From contig VEPF01000300.1 in NCBI GenBank assembly GCA_012027055.1, forward strand, positions 1 to 7,255: a stretch of DNA of 7,255 nt. The letters run 5' to 3'. A program made the position numbers and the translations under genes. Shown one piece after another: positions 1 to 7,045 of this stretch. The notes under the pieces are model-generated. The model did not search any database. It was not told where the DNA came from and worked only from the letters and a program-made list of their open reading frames with translations. Source of the stretch: Gemmatimonadota bacterium. Its GTDB lineage: Bacteria; Gemmatimonadota; Gemmatimonadetes; Longimicrobiales; RSA9. The first letter of the stretch is position 1. Every line of letters begins with the position of its first letter.

Positions 1-1
1 C

Positions 2-529
2 GCCCGGCTCTACCTCGGCTACCGGACTCCGCCCCTCGGCACGCCGGGTTACTACGACGCCCTCGTGGCCGCGGCCGTGCTCGGTACCGGCAAGGCGAGC
101 GTTCTCTACCGCACCCTGCTGCGCCAGCACGGCGTCGCGCAGGACGTCGTCGCCTACCAGTTCCCGATCGTGGTCGGCGCTTCCATGCTGGTGCTCTGGG
201 CCACCGTCCGGCCGCAGCGGTCGCTCGCGGAGCTGGAACAGCTCATGGCTGGGGAGCTCGAGCACCTGGCCGTGGTCAGCGATGAGGACGTGGAGCGCGC
301 CATCCGGCTGCTCGAGGCCCGGCAGCTGATCGACCTCCAGACCGTGGACGAGCGGGCCGACCAGCTTTCCATGTACACCACGCTGTTCGACGATCCTGGC
401 CGCATCAACACCGAGTTGTCCCGCATCCGCGCCGTCACCACCGATTCGGTGCGCGCCTTCGCCGCCCGCTGCCTGGTGCCGCAGAACCGCGCGGTCCTGC
501 GCTACGTTCCGCGCGCGAGGGACGCATGA
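2..529 (+). CDS. M16 family zinc metallopeptidase, C-terminal part only (probable catalytic partner)
   Basis: This is the last 175 residues of an M16 (pitrilysin/processing-peptidase) protein; the frame is open from base 2, so the start and catalytic half lie outside the window. The visible part is the second M16 fold: a GYRTPPLGTPGYYDAL stretch (visible residues 6-21), then LGTGKASVLYRTLL (27-40), matching the family's LGxGxSSRLYxxL signature, then a long helical tail. In M16B proteins this segment usually carries an R/Y substrate-binding pair (R-x3-G-x2-Y). Here the corresponding positions read L and Q (LRQHGVAQ), so the pair is missing. In known two-subunit M16B enzymes the subunit without R/Y carries the HxxEH zinc site, so I infer that the unseen N-terminal half has it. 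The stop overlaps the next gene's start as ATGA (526-529), implying translational coupling. The family call is secure; the subunit role is inference. Confidence 0.85.
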   Translation, partial: ARLYLGYRTPPLGTPGYYDALVAAAVLGTGKASVLYRTLLRQHGVAQDVVAYQFPIVVGASMLVLWATVRPQRSLAELEQLMAGELEHLAVVSDEDVERAIRLLEARQLIDLQTVDERADQLSMYTTLFDDPGRINTELSRIRAVTTDSVRAFAARCLVPQNRAVLRYVPRARDA

Positions 530-1902
530 GCATCGACCGCACGCAGGAACCGCAGCCCGGCGCGATCCGGCCCTTCCATTTCCCGGCGGTGCACCGCATG
601 GCCCTCGGCAACGCGCTGACCGTGCTCGTGGCCCCGCGCAACGCCCTGCCCGTAGTCACGGTGCGGATGACCGTGAGCGCGGGCGCCGGCAGTGAGCAAC
701 CGGGCGAGGAAGGCCTGGCCAGGCTCGCCGCCAACGCTCTCGAGGGCGGCACCGGCCGGCTGCGCGGGGAAGCGCTCGCCTGGGAGCTGGAACGGCTCGG
801 GCTGCAACTCGAGACCTGGACCACCTGGGACGCCCTGCACCTGAGCTGCACCGCCGTCGGCGAACAGCTGCCCGCGGCGCTGGCGCTGCTTGCCGAGATC
901 GTGCGCACGCCCGCGTTTCCGGAGCCGGAAGTGGCGCGCATGCGCGCCGAGCAGCTCGCCGAGCTGCTGCAGCGCCAGGTCGAACCGCGCGCGCTCGCGG
1001 ACGACATGGCCGCGCACTTCCTCTATGCCGATGCCAGTCCGTATTCGCGGCCGCTGCTCGGCCGCATGCCGGCCCTCGAGGCGCTCGACTCGCCCGCCGT
1101 GCGCCGGTTCCACGCGCGCCGGTTCGCCCCCGGCGCCGCTGCCCTCGTCCTCGCCGGCGACGTGCAGCCCGCCACCGCCGTCGCGCTCGTCGAGCAGAGC
1201 TTCGGCGACTGGGCCGGGGCCAACCCCGTACGTCCCGAAGTGCCGGCCGGACCACGCCTCGACCAGCTCAACCTGCAGCTCGTCGACCGACCGGGAGCCG
1301 TGCAGAGCGAACTGCGCCTCGGCCACGTCGGAGTGGCCCGCTCGCATCCCGACTACTTCAACCTGCTGGTCATGAACGCCATCCTGGGCGGCGCGTTCAC
1401 CAGCCGGCTCAACCTCTGCCTGCGCGAGCGCTACGGCTTCACGTATGGCGTCCGTTCCGGCTTCAGCTTCCGGCGCTCCCCCGGGCCGTTCCTGATCCAG
1501 ACCGCGGTCGGCACCGAGGTGACCACGCGCGCCATCCAGGAAACCCTGCGCGAGCTGCACGACCTGCTCCGCGACGGGCCCACGGACTCCGAGGTCGCGG
1601 CCGCACGCGACTATCTGGCCGGCATCTTCCCGCTCGAGCTGCAGACCACCGAGCAGCTCGCCGGCAAGCTCGCCGAGCTCGTGGTCCACGATCTCCCGGA
1701 CGACTACTTCGAGCACTACCGGGCCCGCATCCTCGCGGTCACCCCCGCCGACGTGCTCCGGGTCGCGCGCGAACACGTCCGCCCGGAGCGCCTGACCATC
1801 GTCGTGGTCGGCGAGGCGGAGACGCTCGAGCCCGAGCTGACCGCGGCCGGCATCGCCCCCGTGGCGCGCCACTCCGCCGACTCCGTCGCGGCCCTGACCT
1901 GA
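526..1902 (+). CDS. M16 family peptidase-like protein, non-catalytic R/Y subunit
   Basis: This complete 458-residue protein has two M16 domains, the usual M16B length. The first domain has the family frame around GSEQPGEEGLARLAANALEG (residues 56-75), but where active members have HxxEH this protein has RLAAN (66-70). Both zinc histidines and the catalytic glutamate are gone, so it should not cleave peptides alone. The second domain has LGGAFTSRLN (287-296) followed by R300-ERYGFT-Y307, an intact R/Y pair that in M16B enzymes binds the substrate's C-terminal side. The upstream gene shows the opposite pattern. Together they fit the known heterodimer arrangement of one zinc subunit and one R/Y subunit. 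The start ATG at 526 overlaps the upstream stop. No signal peptide is visible at this start, so a cytoplasmic location is possible. Substrate unknown. Confidence 0.9.
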   Translation: MSIDRTQEPQPGAIRPFHFPAVHRMALGNALTVLVAPRNALPVVTVRMTVSAGAGSEQPGEEGLARLAANALEGGTGRLRGEALAWELERLGLQLETWTTWDALHLSCTAVGEQLPAALALLAEIVRTPAFPEPEVARMRAEQLAELLQRQVEPRALADDMAAHFLYADASPYSRPLLGRMPALEALDSPAVRRFHARRFAPGAAALVLAGDVQPATAVALVEQSFGDWAGANPVRPEVPAGPRLDQLNLQLVDRPGAVQSELRLGHVGVARSHPDYFNLLVMNAILGGAFTSRLNLCLRERYGFTYGVRSGFSFRRSPGPFLIQTAVGTEVTTRAIQETLRELHDLLRDGPTDSEVAAARDYLAGIFPLELQTTEQLAGKLAELVVHDLPDDYFEHYRARILAVTPADVLRVAREHVRPERLTIVVVGEAETLEPELTAAGIAPVARHSADSVAALT

Positions 1903-1939
1903 GTGCCGCGCTCCGGCCACCCCTGATCACGCAGCCGCC

Positions 1940-2500
1940 ATGAGCGACGTCGAACCCGGACTCATCTCGTCCCGGCCCATCCACCAGGGCCGCATCGTGA
2001 ACCTCGCCATCGATACCGTCCGGTTCCCGGACGGCAGCACGGGCGAGCTCGAGATGATCCGACACTCCGGCGCCGCCGCAGTCGTGCCCCTGCTCAGCGA
2101 TCCCCACGGCGACGACCCGCAGGTGCTCCTCATCCGTCAGTACCGCTACGCGTCGGGCGGGTACCTGCTCGAGATCCCGGCCGGCCGGCCCGACCGCCCC
2201 GGCGAGGACTGGGAGGTTTGCGCCCGGCGCGAGCTCGAGGAGGAGACCGGCCTCGTGGCCGGCCGCATGACCCTCCTCACCACCATCTTCACCACCCCCG
2301 GTTTCACCGACGAACAGATCCGCATCTTCCTGGCCACCGACCTCACCGCCGGCCAGCACAAGCTCGACCCGGATGAGTTCCTCGATCCTGTCGTGATGCC
2401 CATCTCGGAAGCGCTCGAACGCATCAGGAGCGGCGAGATCTGCGACGCCAAGACCGTCTGCGGCCTCCTGTACGCCGCCGGCTACAGCCTGAGCCGCTGA
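1940..2500 (+). CDS. Nudix hydrolase, ADP-ribose pyrophosphatase (NudF) type
   Basis: This 186-residue protein is a normal-sized NudF-like Nudix hydrolase, expected to split ADP-ribose or a related nucleoside diphosphate sugar into AMP and a sugar phosphate in the cytoplasm. Order of motifs: LLIRQYRY (63-70), LEIPAG (77-82), the Nudix box ending RELEEETGL (97-105), and TTPGFTDE (118-125), whose proline about 15 residues after the box is typical of ADP-ribose pyrophosphatases. The metal-binding glutamates E98, E101 and E102 are present. The stretch between G82 and E89 holds six residues instead of the canonical five, a one-residue extension of the loop before the box. The start ATG is 37 bases after the M16 stop, with no clear Shine-Dalgarno sequence, so it probably shares the upstream transcript. 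The family is sure; exact substrate is inference. Confidence 0.9.
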   Translation: MSDVEPGLISSRPIHQGRIVNLAIDTVRFPDGSTGELEMIRHSGAAAVVPLLSDPHGDDPQVLLIRQYRYASGGYLLEIPAGRPDRPGEDWEVCARRELEEETGLVAGRMTLLTTIFTTPGFTDEQIRIFLATDLTAGQHKLDPDEFLDPVVMPISEALERIRSGEICDAKTVCGLLYAAGYSLSR

Positions 2501-2780
2501 GCCTCGGCCGTCCTCCGGACGCGCATCCACCGCCCGGAACTGCGGCAATATTAGGTCAGGCCGGAGGGGGTAGTGTCCTCCGCCGGTGACGCCCCGAAAT
2601 GCCACCAGCTCCGCGAACAACCCTGTATGTGTATGTGGGGGGTTGGGTTGCGTAGTCGTACGCATTCCGGTGCGCAGGGTATGAAACGTGCCCCATGCAG
2701 TGGCCGAGTCCGCGAGGCCGGTCTGCCGGCCGGTACGGACGGCCCGGCTGGCGGAAACGCCGGAGAGCGTGGGGGCGGCG
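2501..2780. other. Intergenic region upstream of the sigma factor
   Basis: I see no supportable gene in these 280 bases. They hold an AT island CAATATT (2546-2552), a small inverted repeat CGGAGG/CCTCCG (2562-2567 and 2577-2582) without a T tract, and a T/G-rich stretch around 2623-2648 with a run of six G. A short perfect hairpin GCGTA-GTCG-TACGC follows at about 2650-2663. A promoter for the sigma gene should lie here, but I cannot assign -35 and -10 boxes with confidence. Confidence 0.5.
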
Positions 2781-3416
2781 ATGATCGAGGCGAAGCGGGC
2801 GGCGGCCAGGAAACTGGGGACGGGACGCGCCGAAGCGCTGGCCGCGCTGGATGACAGCGCGCTGGTGGCGGCCTTCCTGGCGGGGGATGCGCGGGCCTTC
2901 ACCGAACTGGTAGATCGCTATCACGTCCGGCTGCTGAACTTCATCTACCGGACTATCGGCGACCGGGACCGGGCGGAGGACCTGGTGCAGGAGACCTTCG
3001 TCCGGGTGTACAAGCACCTGCATCGTTTCGACCAGAGCAAGAAGTTCAGCACCTGGGCCTACACGATTGCCGGCAACCTGGCGAAGAACGAGCTGCGCAA
3101 CCGGTCGCGCAATCCGCTGGTGCTGTTCCAGACCATCAAGGGCAACTGGGACACGGACCATCGGCCGCTGGAGTGGGAGGACAACACTTATCGCCCGGAC
3201 GATCTGTTCCGGAAGCGGCACTTGCGGGCGCTGGTGGAGCGCGCGGTCGGGCAGTTGCCGGAGCACCATCGGATGGTGTTCGTGCTGCGCGAGCTGGAGG
3301 GCAAGACGTACGAAGAGATCGCGGAGATCACGGGCGTGAACCTGGGCACCGTGAAGAGCCGGCTGAACCGGGCGAGAAACAACTTCGCGCAGGTGATCAG
3401 GCCGCTCCTCGACTAG
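2781..3416 (+). CDS. ECF-type RNA polymerase sigma factor
   Basis: This 211-residue extracytoplasmic-function sigma factor would direct RNA polymerase to a stress or envelope regulon. Region 2 spans about residues 37-110: FTELVDRYHVRLLNFIYR, then EDLVQETFVRVYKHL (66-80), and FSTWAYTIAGNLAKNELR (89-106), the promoter-melting and -10-binding part. A linker of about 40 residues leads to region 4 (150-210), with a helix-turn-helix at KTYEEIAEITGVNLGTVKSR (175-194) for the -35 element. I chose ATG 2781 because GGAGAG (2762-2767) and GGGGG (2771-2775) precede it and the family fold starts soon after. An in-frame ATG at 2688 would add 31 low-complexity residues and has no clear ribosome site. The gene is followed by a hairpin terminator, and no anti-sigma gene adjoins it directly. 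The nearest candidate partner starts at 5232. Confidence 0.93.
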   Translation: MIEAKRAAARKLGTGRAEALAALDDSALVAAFLAGDARAFTELVDRYHVRLLNFIYRTIGDRDRAEDLVQETFVRVYKHLHRFDQSKKFSTWAYTIAGNLAKNELRNRSRNPLVLFQTIKGNWDTDHRPLEWEDNTYRPDDLFRKRHLRALVERAVGQLPEHHRMVFVLRELEGKTYEEIAEITGVNLGTVKSRLNRARNNFAQVIRPLLD

Positions 3417-3453
3417 GCCATGCGCGCCGCTTCCAGCAGCGGCCGACACGACC

Positions 3454-3479
3454 GAGCCCCCCGGCAATCCGGGGGGCTC
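3454..3479 (+). terminator. GC-rich hairpin terminator after the sigma factor
   Basis: A perfect 11-base-pair stem (GAGCCCCCCGG paired with CCGGGGGGCTC) closes a CAAT loop 37 bases after the sigma stop codon. The stem is followed by TCCTCAT, not a real T tract, so it is only partly like a classical intrinsic terminator. It lies between two convergent genes, where termination is expected. Confidence 0.75.
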
Positions 3480-3558
3480 TCCTCATCCGGGCCGCGCCGC
3501 CGCCGCGGTTGGTCCCGATCGCTCCGGTGAACTCCGGCCGGCGACTGCCTGCGGCCGA

Positions 3559-4263
3559 CTAACGCCGACGCCGCTCTGAGGCCGCCACCAGCGCGGTGCG
3601 GCTGGATCTCCCGCCGCCGAACGAAAGACCGAGCACGAACCGCCCGATGTAGGGACGTTTGGTGTCCAGGTTCATGCTCACGGCGTAACCGCCGAACACC
3701 TTCCCGTAGCCGAGCATCACCCCGTAATCCAGGTGCATGTTGCTGAGCGTGTCGCCGGTCACGTTGGTCTCGTCCGGTCCGGCGTCCAGCTGGTAGGCGA
3801 GGATGTTGAAGACGTAGCGCGCGCCGGCGTAGGGGATGAGCGCCAGGTCGCCGATGAGGCGCTGCTCGAGGCCGGCGCTCACACCCGCCGAGCCCGCCAG
3901 ATGGTTCGCGTTGAGCGTCACGCCATCACCGACCTGCCACGTGTCGCGCTGGAAGCCGAGCTGAATTCCGGGGCAGATCTGAAACTTGCCGCCCAGCACC
4001 AGGCCGGTGCGGAGGAAGCCCTCATGCCCGGAGTAGTCGGCCGCCACGTCGCGCCGACGGTAGCCGAGGCCGAACGCCATGAGGCTGCCGGCCTGATGGA
4101 GCGCTGCGCCGTAGGTGTTGCCCTCGGCGAGAACGCCGTACTCGGCGGCCAGGCCGCTGCCGCGCGGCGTGCCGTTGCAGGCCTGGGCTGCGCTGTCGGC
4201 AGCTGGCACCAGGAATGCCGCGGCGACGACCAATCCCAGGATCCCGCTGCGTCCGATAGTCAT
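3559..4263 (-). CDS. Secreted, probably outer-membrane beta-barrel-like protein of unknown function
   Basis: I do not recognise this 234-residue protein. It begins with a clear Sec signal peptide: a short polar N-terminus, a hydrophobic core GILGLVVAAAFLVP (residues 7-20), and a probable cleavage site near SAAQA-C (25-29). The mature part is rich in alternating short hydrophobic strands with Gly, Tyr and Phe, for example LMAFGLGYR (61-69), TGLVLGGKF (86-94), IPYAGARYVFNI (143-154) and YIGRFVLGLSFGGG (205-218). This pattern fits a small outer-membrane barrel. C29 and C97 could pair in the periplasm. I chose ATG 4263 because AAGGAGG (4280-4274) sits 10 bases upstream. The in-frame ATG at 4272, which overlaps the upstream stop as ATGA, is only one base from that site. 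It ends convergently with the sigma gene and is coupled to the lipoprotein-like gene. Secretion is well supported; the barrel is inference. Confidence 0.72.
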   Translation of the reverse strand: MTIGRSGILGLVVAAAFLVPAADSAAQACNGTPRGSGLAAEYGVLAEGNTYGAALHQAGSLMAFGLGYRRRDVAADYSGHEGFLRTGLVLGGKFQICPGIQLGFQRDTWQVGDGVTLNANHLAGSAGVSAGLEQRLIGDLALIPYAGARYVFNILAYQLDAGPDETNVTGDTLSNMHLDYGVMLGYGKVFGGYAVSMNLDTKRPYIGRFVLGLSFGGGRSSRTALVAASERRRR

Positions 4264-4268
4264 GGCAG

Positions 4269-4775
4269 TCATTCCTCCTTCGCGAACGCGAGCCTGTCAG
4301 CATCGGACGTATACGGCGCCAGGCCGTAGATGGAGATCCAACCATCGCGCTTGCCCTCGAGCCCGAGCCCGAACGCGTACAGCGTGATGTGGCCCGACGT
4401 GTGGAGGTACTCGAAGCGGCCGGTGTAGGAGTTCTGGCTGGGTGCCGACTGTCGATATGCGAGATATCTGCCGATCACCGTCCCGGAGTAGAGTCTCGAT
4501 TCATCCTGGCAGCCCGGCCACTCCTCGGTGCGGAACTCCAGGGTGGTGTTAGGAGTCAGCCTGCGGTCGCTGCCCGGCACCGGCCACCCGATCACGTTGA
4601 ATGCGTCGGTCGTAGGCCCCTGGCTGTTCACACTCTTGAGAAACCATTTCCCATCCAGACCTTCCTCATTCACCTCCGCGCCGGGCTCGGGCGACAGGAC
4701 CTCGCACCCGCTCCCGGTCAGGAGGATGAGAGCGATTGGCGCCAACCGCGCCGCTACTCTGCGTCTGCGTCGCAC
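4269..4775 (-). CDS. Putative lipoprotein or secreted protein of unknown function
   Basis: This 168-residue protein starts at GTG 4775. The strong ribosome site GGGAGG (4787-4782), six bases upstream, decides this start; the frame stays open further upstream but without a better start. The N-terminus is five arginines followed by a hydrophobic stretch LAPIALILLTGSGC (residues 11-24), a signal peptide ending at a cysteine. The -3 residue before C24 is glycine rather than the usual leucine, so the lipobox is imperfect; lipoprotein is likely, not certain. The mature protein has DGKWFLKSVN near its start, then LEFRTEEW, an isolated cysteine (PGCQDES), and paired strand-like segments (YTGRFEYLH, HITLYAFGL). 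This resembles small beta-sandwich or lipocalin-like extracytoplasmic proteins, but I cannot name a family. Its stop lies five bases before the preferred start of the next minus-strand gene, so the two form a two-gene unit. Confidence 0.7.
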   Translation of the reverse strand: MRRRRRVAARLAPIALILLTGSGCEVLSPEPGAEVNEEGLDGKWFLKSVNSQGPTTDAFNVIGWPVPGSDRRLTPNTTLEFRTEEWPGCQDESRLYSGTVIGRYLAYRQSAPSQNSYTGRFEYLHTSGHITLYAFGLGLEGKRDGWISIYGLAPYTSDADRLAFAKEE

Positions 4776-5231
4776 GAGCAACCTCCCGTTGACAGGATGC
4801 GCATGGGCCAGTGCCGCGGCCGGGGCACGCAGTGCCGCCGCCGCTCGAACGCTGGTCGCGGGAAATCGAAACGGGCAGCAGGACCGATCGGGCGAGCGAG
4901 CGGCACGCGCGGCGGTAGCCAGCACGAGTACTCCGGGGCAGGCCCGGAAGGAGCCTGAGGCTCGGCGCGTACCGCCATCGGGTGCTCGCCTGTTGTATTT
5001 GGGTTCGAGGCGGAATGCACCTCCGCTCCAATATTGGTGGTACCCGGGCGGGCTACAAGCACTGCCGCGCGCGGCCCGTCGCACGGGACGCACCTGCCGG
5101 CGGGGGTGCCAATGGCCATGGCCGGCGGCGGGCGCCCCGTGCATAATGACGGGCGGAACCCGGGCGCGGGCGGGGCAGTAGAACAGGCGATCGGCGGGAG
5201 CTGTGCGAGGAGCGGTGACGAAACAGCAGCG
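4776..5231. other. Divergent intergenic region between the secreted pair and the anti-sigma-like gene
   Basis: I see no convincing gene in these 456 bases; the open frames crossing it are strongly biased in composition and lack starts. It must contain promoters for both directions. Notable points are a perfect 10-base palindrome CCAATATTGG (5028-5037), a nearby inverted repeat GCGGA/TCCGC (5010-5014 and 5022-5026), and CATAAT (5142-5147), which could be a -10 box for the plus-strand gene although no matching -35 is evident. Confidence 0.5.
5028..5037. promoter_or_regulatory. Perfect palindrome CCAATATTGG, possible operator
   Basis: This 10-base perfect palindrome is an AT-centred island in a very GC-rich divergent intergenic region. 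Its CAATATT core also occurs at 2546-2552, upstream of the sigma factor gene. A regulator site is possible, but the evidence is only symmetry, position and the shared core. Confidence 0.25.
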
Positions 5232-5828
5232 ATGCAGATGAATCCTGGGAATGCGCGGCGTCGTGCGAGGGCAGCGGAAGTCGCGGCCGGGAGCCTGGCC
5301 TGCGGCAGCTTCCTGGCGCGCCACTCCGCATACCTGGACGGGGACCTGACGCTGGCAGAGACGCAGGTCCACGAAGCGCACGCGGCGGCGTGCGCGGCCT
5401 GCGCCCGCTACGCGAGCGTGCTGCAGCGGGGCACCAGCATGCTTCGGGAGTTGCCGCCGCTCCTGCCCTCCAGCGATTTCCACCAGCGCCTGCAGCACCG
5501 CATCTTCCACGTCCAGGACGCGGGCGCACTGGCAGCGGAGCGCACGCTGCGCGTGAGCTGGCTGGCAACGGCGGCCGGTGTGGTGCTGATAGCCGGCTGC
5601 GGACTGCTGCTGCAGCTGCGCGCGGACGGAAACGGACCGGCACCGGCGGACTCGGCGCGGCAGGAGTATCCGGCCGACGCGGCCCCGCTGGCCGGTTCCT
5701 GGACAACCCCTGCCGTGCCGCTCGCACCGCCGGCCGCTCCCGTGCCCGCATTTGCCGGCTATTCTCCGGTCGTGGTCAGGCCGCCGCTGTACCAGCCGGT
5801 TTCCTACGAACTACTCATGGGCGAGTAG
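5232..5828 (+). CDS. zf-HC2 anti-sigma-like single-pass membrane protein
   Basis: This 198-residue protein carries a zinc-binding anti-sigma (zf-HC2) domain at its N-terminus. C24, then HSAYLDGDLTLAE (31-43), then H50-AAA-C54-AA-C57 supply the full Cys/His/Cys/Cys ligand set. A helical stretch follows, then one transmembrane segment (about 110-129, WLATAAGVVLIAGCGLLLQL) and a proline- and alanine-rich extracytoplasmic tail to residue 198. Such proteins hold ECF sigma factors at the membrane, so the sigma encoded at 2781 is the obvious partner, though not adjacent. The start is uncertain: ATG 5232 or 5238 fits the domain, and the GAGGAG at about 5207-5212 is rather far upstream. Earlier in-frame ATGs at 5034 and 5112 would add low-complexity sequence. 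Its stop lies three bases before the holA start. Confidence 0.8.
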   Translation: MQMNPGNARRRARAAEVAAGSLACGSFLARHSAYLDGDLTLAETQVHEAHAAACAACARYASVLQRGTSMLRELPPLLPSSDFHQRLQHRIFHVQDAGALAAERTLRVSWLATAAGVVLIAGCGLLLQLRADGNGPAPADSARQEYPADAAPLAGSWTTPAVPLAPPAAPVPAFAGYSPVVVRPPLYQPVSYELLMGE

Positions 5829-5831
5829 CGG

Positions 5832-6851
5832 GTGGCGCTCATCACGGCCGACCAGCTCGCGAAACGGCTCGCCGCCGGCGGCCGGGGCGGAATCTTCTTC
5901 CTGTTCGGCGAGAACGAGTTCCTGAAAGAGCGCGCGGCCGCGCAGCTGGTGGCCGCACACCTCGACCCCGCCACCCGCGACTTCAACCTCGACCAGCTGC
6001 GCGCCACCGAGACCGATCCGGACGCGCTCGCGTCCATCGCCCACACGCCGCCCATGATGGCGGAGTGGCGCGTGGTCGTGGTGCGGGATGCCCAGGCGCT
6101 GGCTGCGTCCGCGCGTTCCCGCGGACCCATTGAGGCTCTGCTTTCGCGCCCACTCTCCGGTCTGGTCCTCATCCTGCTCGCCACCCTTCCGGACCGCAGC
6201 AAGGCCCAGTTCTTCGAGCGGCTCAAGCGCGAAGCGGTGGCGGTCGAGTTCCAGCCCCTGGGCGAGGCGGACCTGCCGGGCTGGCTCATGGAAACCGCCG
6301 CCGAGCACGGGCTCAAGCTCGATGCGGGCGCGGCCCGCGCCCGGGCCGGCGCCATCGGCGCTGACCTCGGGATTCTGACCCAGGAGCTCGCCAAGCTCGA
6401 GCACTACGTGGGCGAGCGCCGGCGCATCACCCGCGCGGACGTGGAAGCGGTGGTGGGCGTGCTCCCCCGCCAGAACCGCTGGGATTGGTTCGACCTGGTG
6501 GCGGCTGGCGACTTCCCGGCTGCCCGCAAAGGCCTGCCCGTGCTGCTCGACCAGGGCGAAAGCGGCGTGGGCCTGGTGATCGGGCTCGGTACGCAATTCC
6601 TCCGGCTGGCGCTCGCCGCCGCCGGCGGTGAGCCGGCGCTCGCCGCCGCCCTCCTGCCGCACCAGCAGTGGCTCGCCGGCCGCATTGCCCGCCAGGCCAG
6701 GCGCTGGTCGCGCGACCGCCTGGACCACGCCCTCGACGACCTGCTTCGGGCCGACCGGCTCCTCAAGTCCGCCGCGCTCGGCGACCGCGCCGTCCTCGAA
6801 GAGCTGCTGCTCCGCCTCGAGCACCGCACCCCGGCGGTCAGCGCGGCCTGA
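5832..6851 (+). CDS. holA: DNA polymerase III subunit delta
   Basis: This 339-residue protein is the delta subunit of the clamp loader, which opens the beta sliding clamp during replication. The length is normal for the family. The N-terminal AAA-like domain opens with IFFLFGENEFLKE (residues 21-33), followed by FNLDQL (51-56), a PPMMAEWRVVVVRDAQ segment (73-88) and LVLILLATLPDRS (111-123). As expected for delta, there is no functional Walker ATPase motif. The second domain contains ILTQELAKLEHYVGERRRIT (181-200), and the C-terminal helical collar includes LLRADRLLKS (304-313), a family hallmark. The start is GTG 5832, three bases after the upstream stop, with a weak GGGCGAG seven bases before it; translational coupling to the zf-HC2 gene is likely. 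Confidence 0.93.
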   Translation: MALITADQLAKRLAAGGRGGIFFLFGENEFLKERAAAQLVAAHLDPATRDFNLDQLRATETDPDALASIAHTPPMMAEWRVVVVRDAQALAASARSRGPIEALLSRPLSGLVLILLATLPDRSKAQFFERLKREAVAVEFQPLGEADLPGWLMETAAEHGLKLDAGAARARAGAIGADLGILTQELAKLEHYVGERRRITRADVEAVVGVLPRQNRWDWFDLVAAGDFPAARKGLPVLLDQGESGVGLVIGLGTQFLRLALAAAGGEPALAAALLPHQQWLAGRIARQARRWSRDRLDHALDDLLRADRLLKSAALGDRAVLEELLLRLEHRTPAVSAA

Positions 6852-6945
6852 TCCAGCGGGCCGGCAGCTCGGCAGGCGGGCGCCCGGCCGCCCCGCCCCC
6901 CAGGGCCGCGACGCAGTTACCGACACCACCGCCTCTCGCTGAAAG

Positions 6946-7045
6946 CAAACCACATGTGCGCCCAACGGCAGCAACGAAGAGTTGCAGCCAAGACCGCGCC
7001 TGATTCCGCTCCCCGCCAACGCTACCAAACCTGGGTCGAGGAGCA
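6946..7045 (+). repeat. Left arm of 100-base inverted repeat; candidate DGR template repeat (TR)
   Basis: This arm pairs without gaps with 7156-7255 (paired positions sum to 14201) at 89 of 100 bases. All 11 differences are adenines in this arm: 6949, 6952, 6954, 6965, 6974, 6977, 6978, 6980, 6986, 6991 and 7019. The arm has 27 adenines, so 11 of 27 are changed in the other copy and none of 73 C, G or T positions is. The last 26 bases (7020-7045) are identical although they contain seven adenines, as at the 3' end of known TR/VR pairs. Adenine-only substitution is the known signature of a DGR reverse transcriptase copying a template RNA, so this arm would be the template. No reverse transcriptase is in view. 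Confidence 0.7.

Noticed and set aside
502..1920. Long minus-strand open frame opposite the second M16 gene
   Set aside because: It is the antisense shadow of a well-supported M16 gene in GC-rich DNA; its translation is compositionally biased with no recognisable domain.
2536..2557. GGAAC plus GTC as an autoregulatory ECF promoter
   Set aside because: The spacing (14 bases) is shorter than typical ECF promoters and the match is only eight bases.
2688..2780. Earlier ATG for the sigma factor
   Set aside because: It adds 31 residues outside the sigma fold and lacks a ribosome site as good as that before 2781.
1739..3467. Long minus-strand open frames opposite the Nudix and sigma genes
   Set aside because: They are antisense to clear Nudix and sigma motifs and have no family signature of their own.
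4776..5510. Upstream extension of the lipoprotein-like frame to 5510
   Set aside because: The strong GGGAGG and GTG at 4775 followed at once by a signal peptide fix the start; the extension is low-complexity and runs across the anti-sigma-like gene.
6875..6897. GGCGGG/CCCGCC hairpin after holA as a terminator
   Set aside because: The stem is six bases with an 11-base loop and no T tract in a region that is almost all G and C, so such pairing is expected by chance.
5811..7028. 405-residue minus-strand open frame opposite holA
   Set aside because: It is the antisense shadow of holA, which has clear family motifs; its start lies inside the repeat arm.
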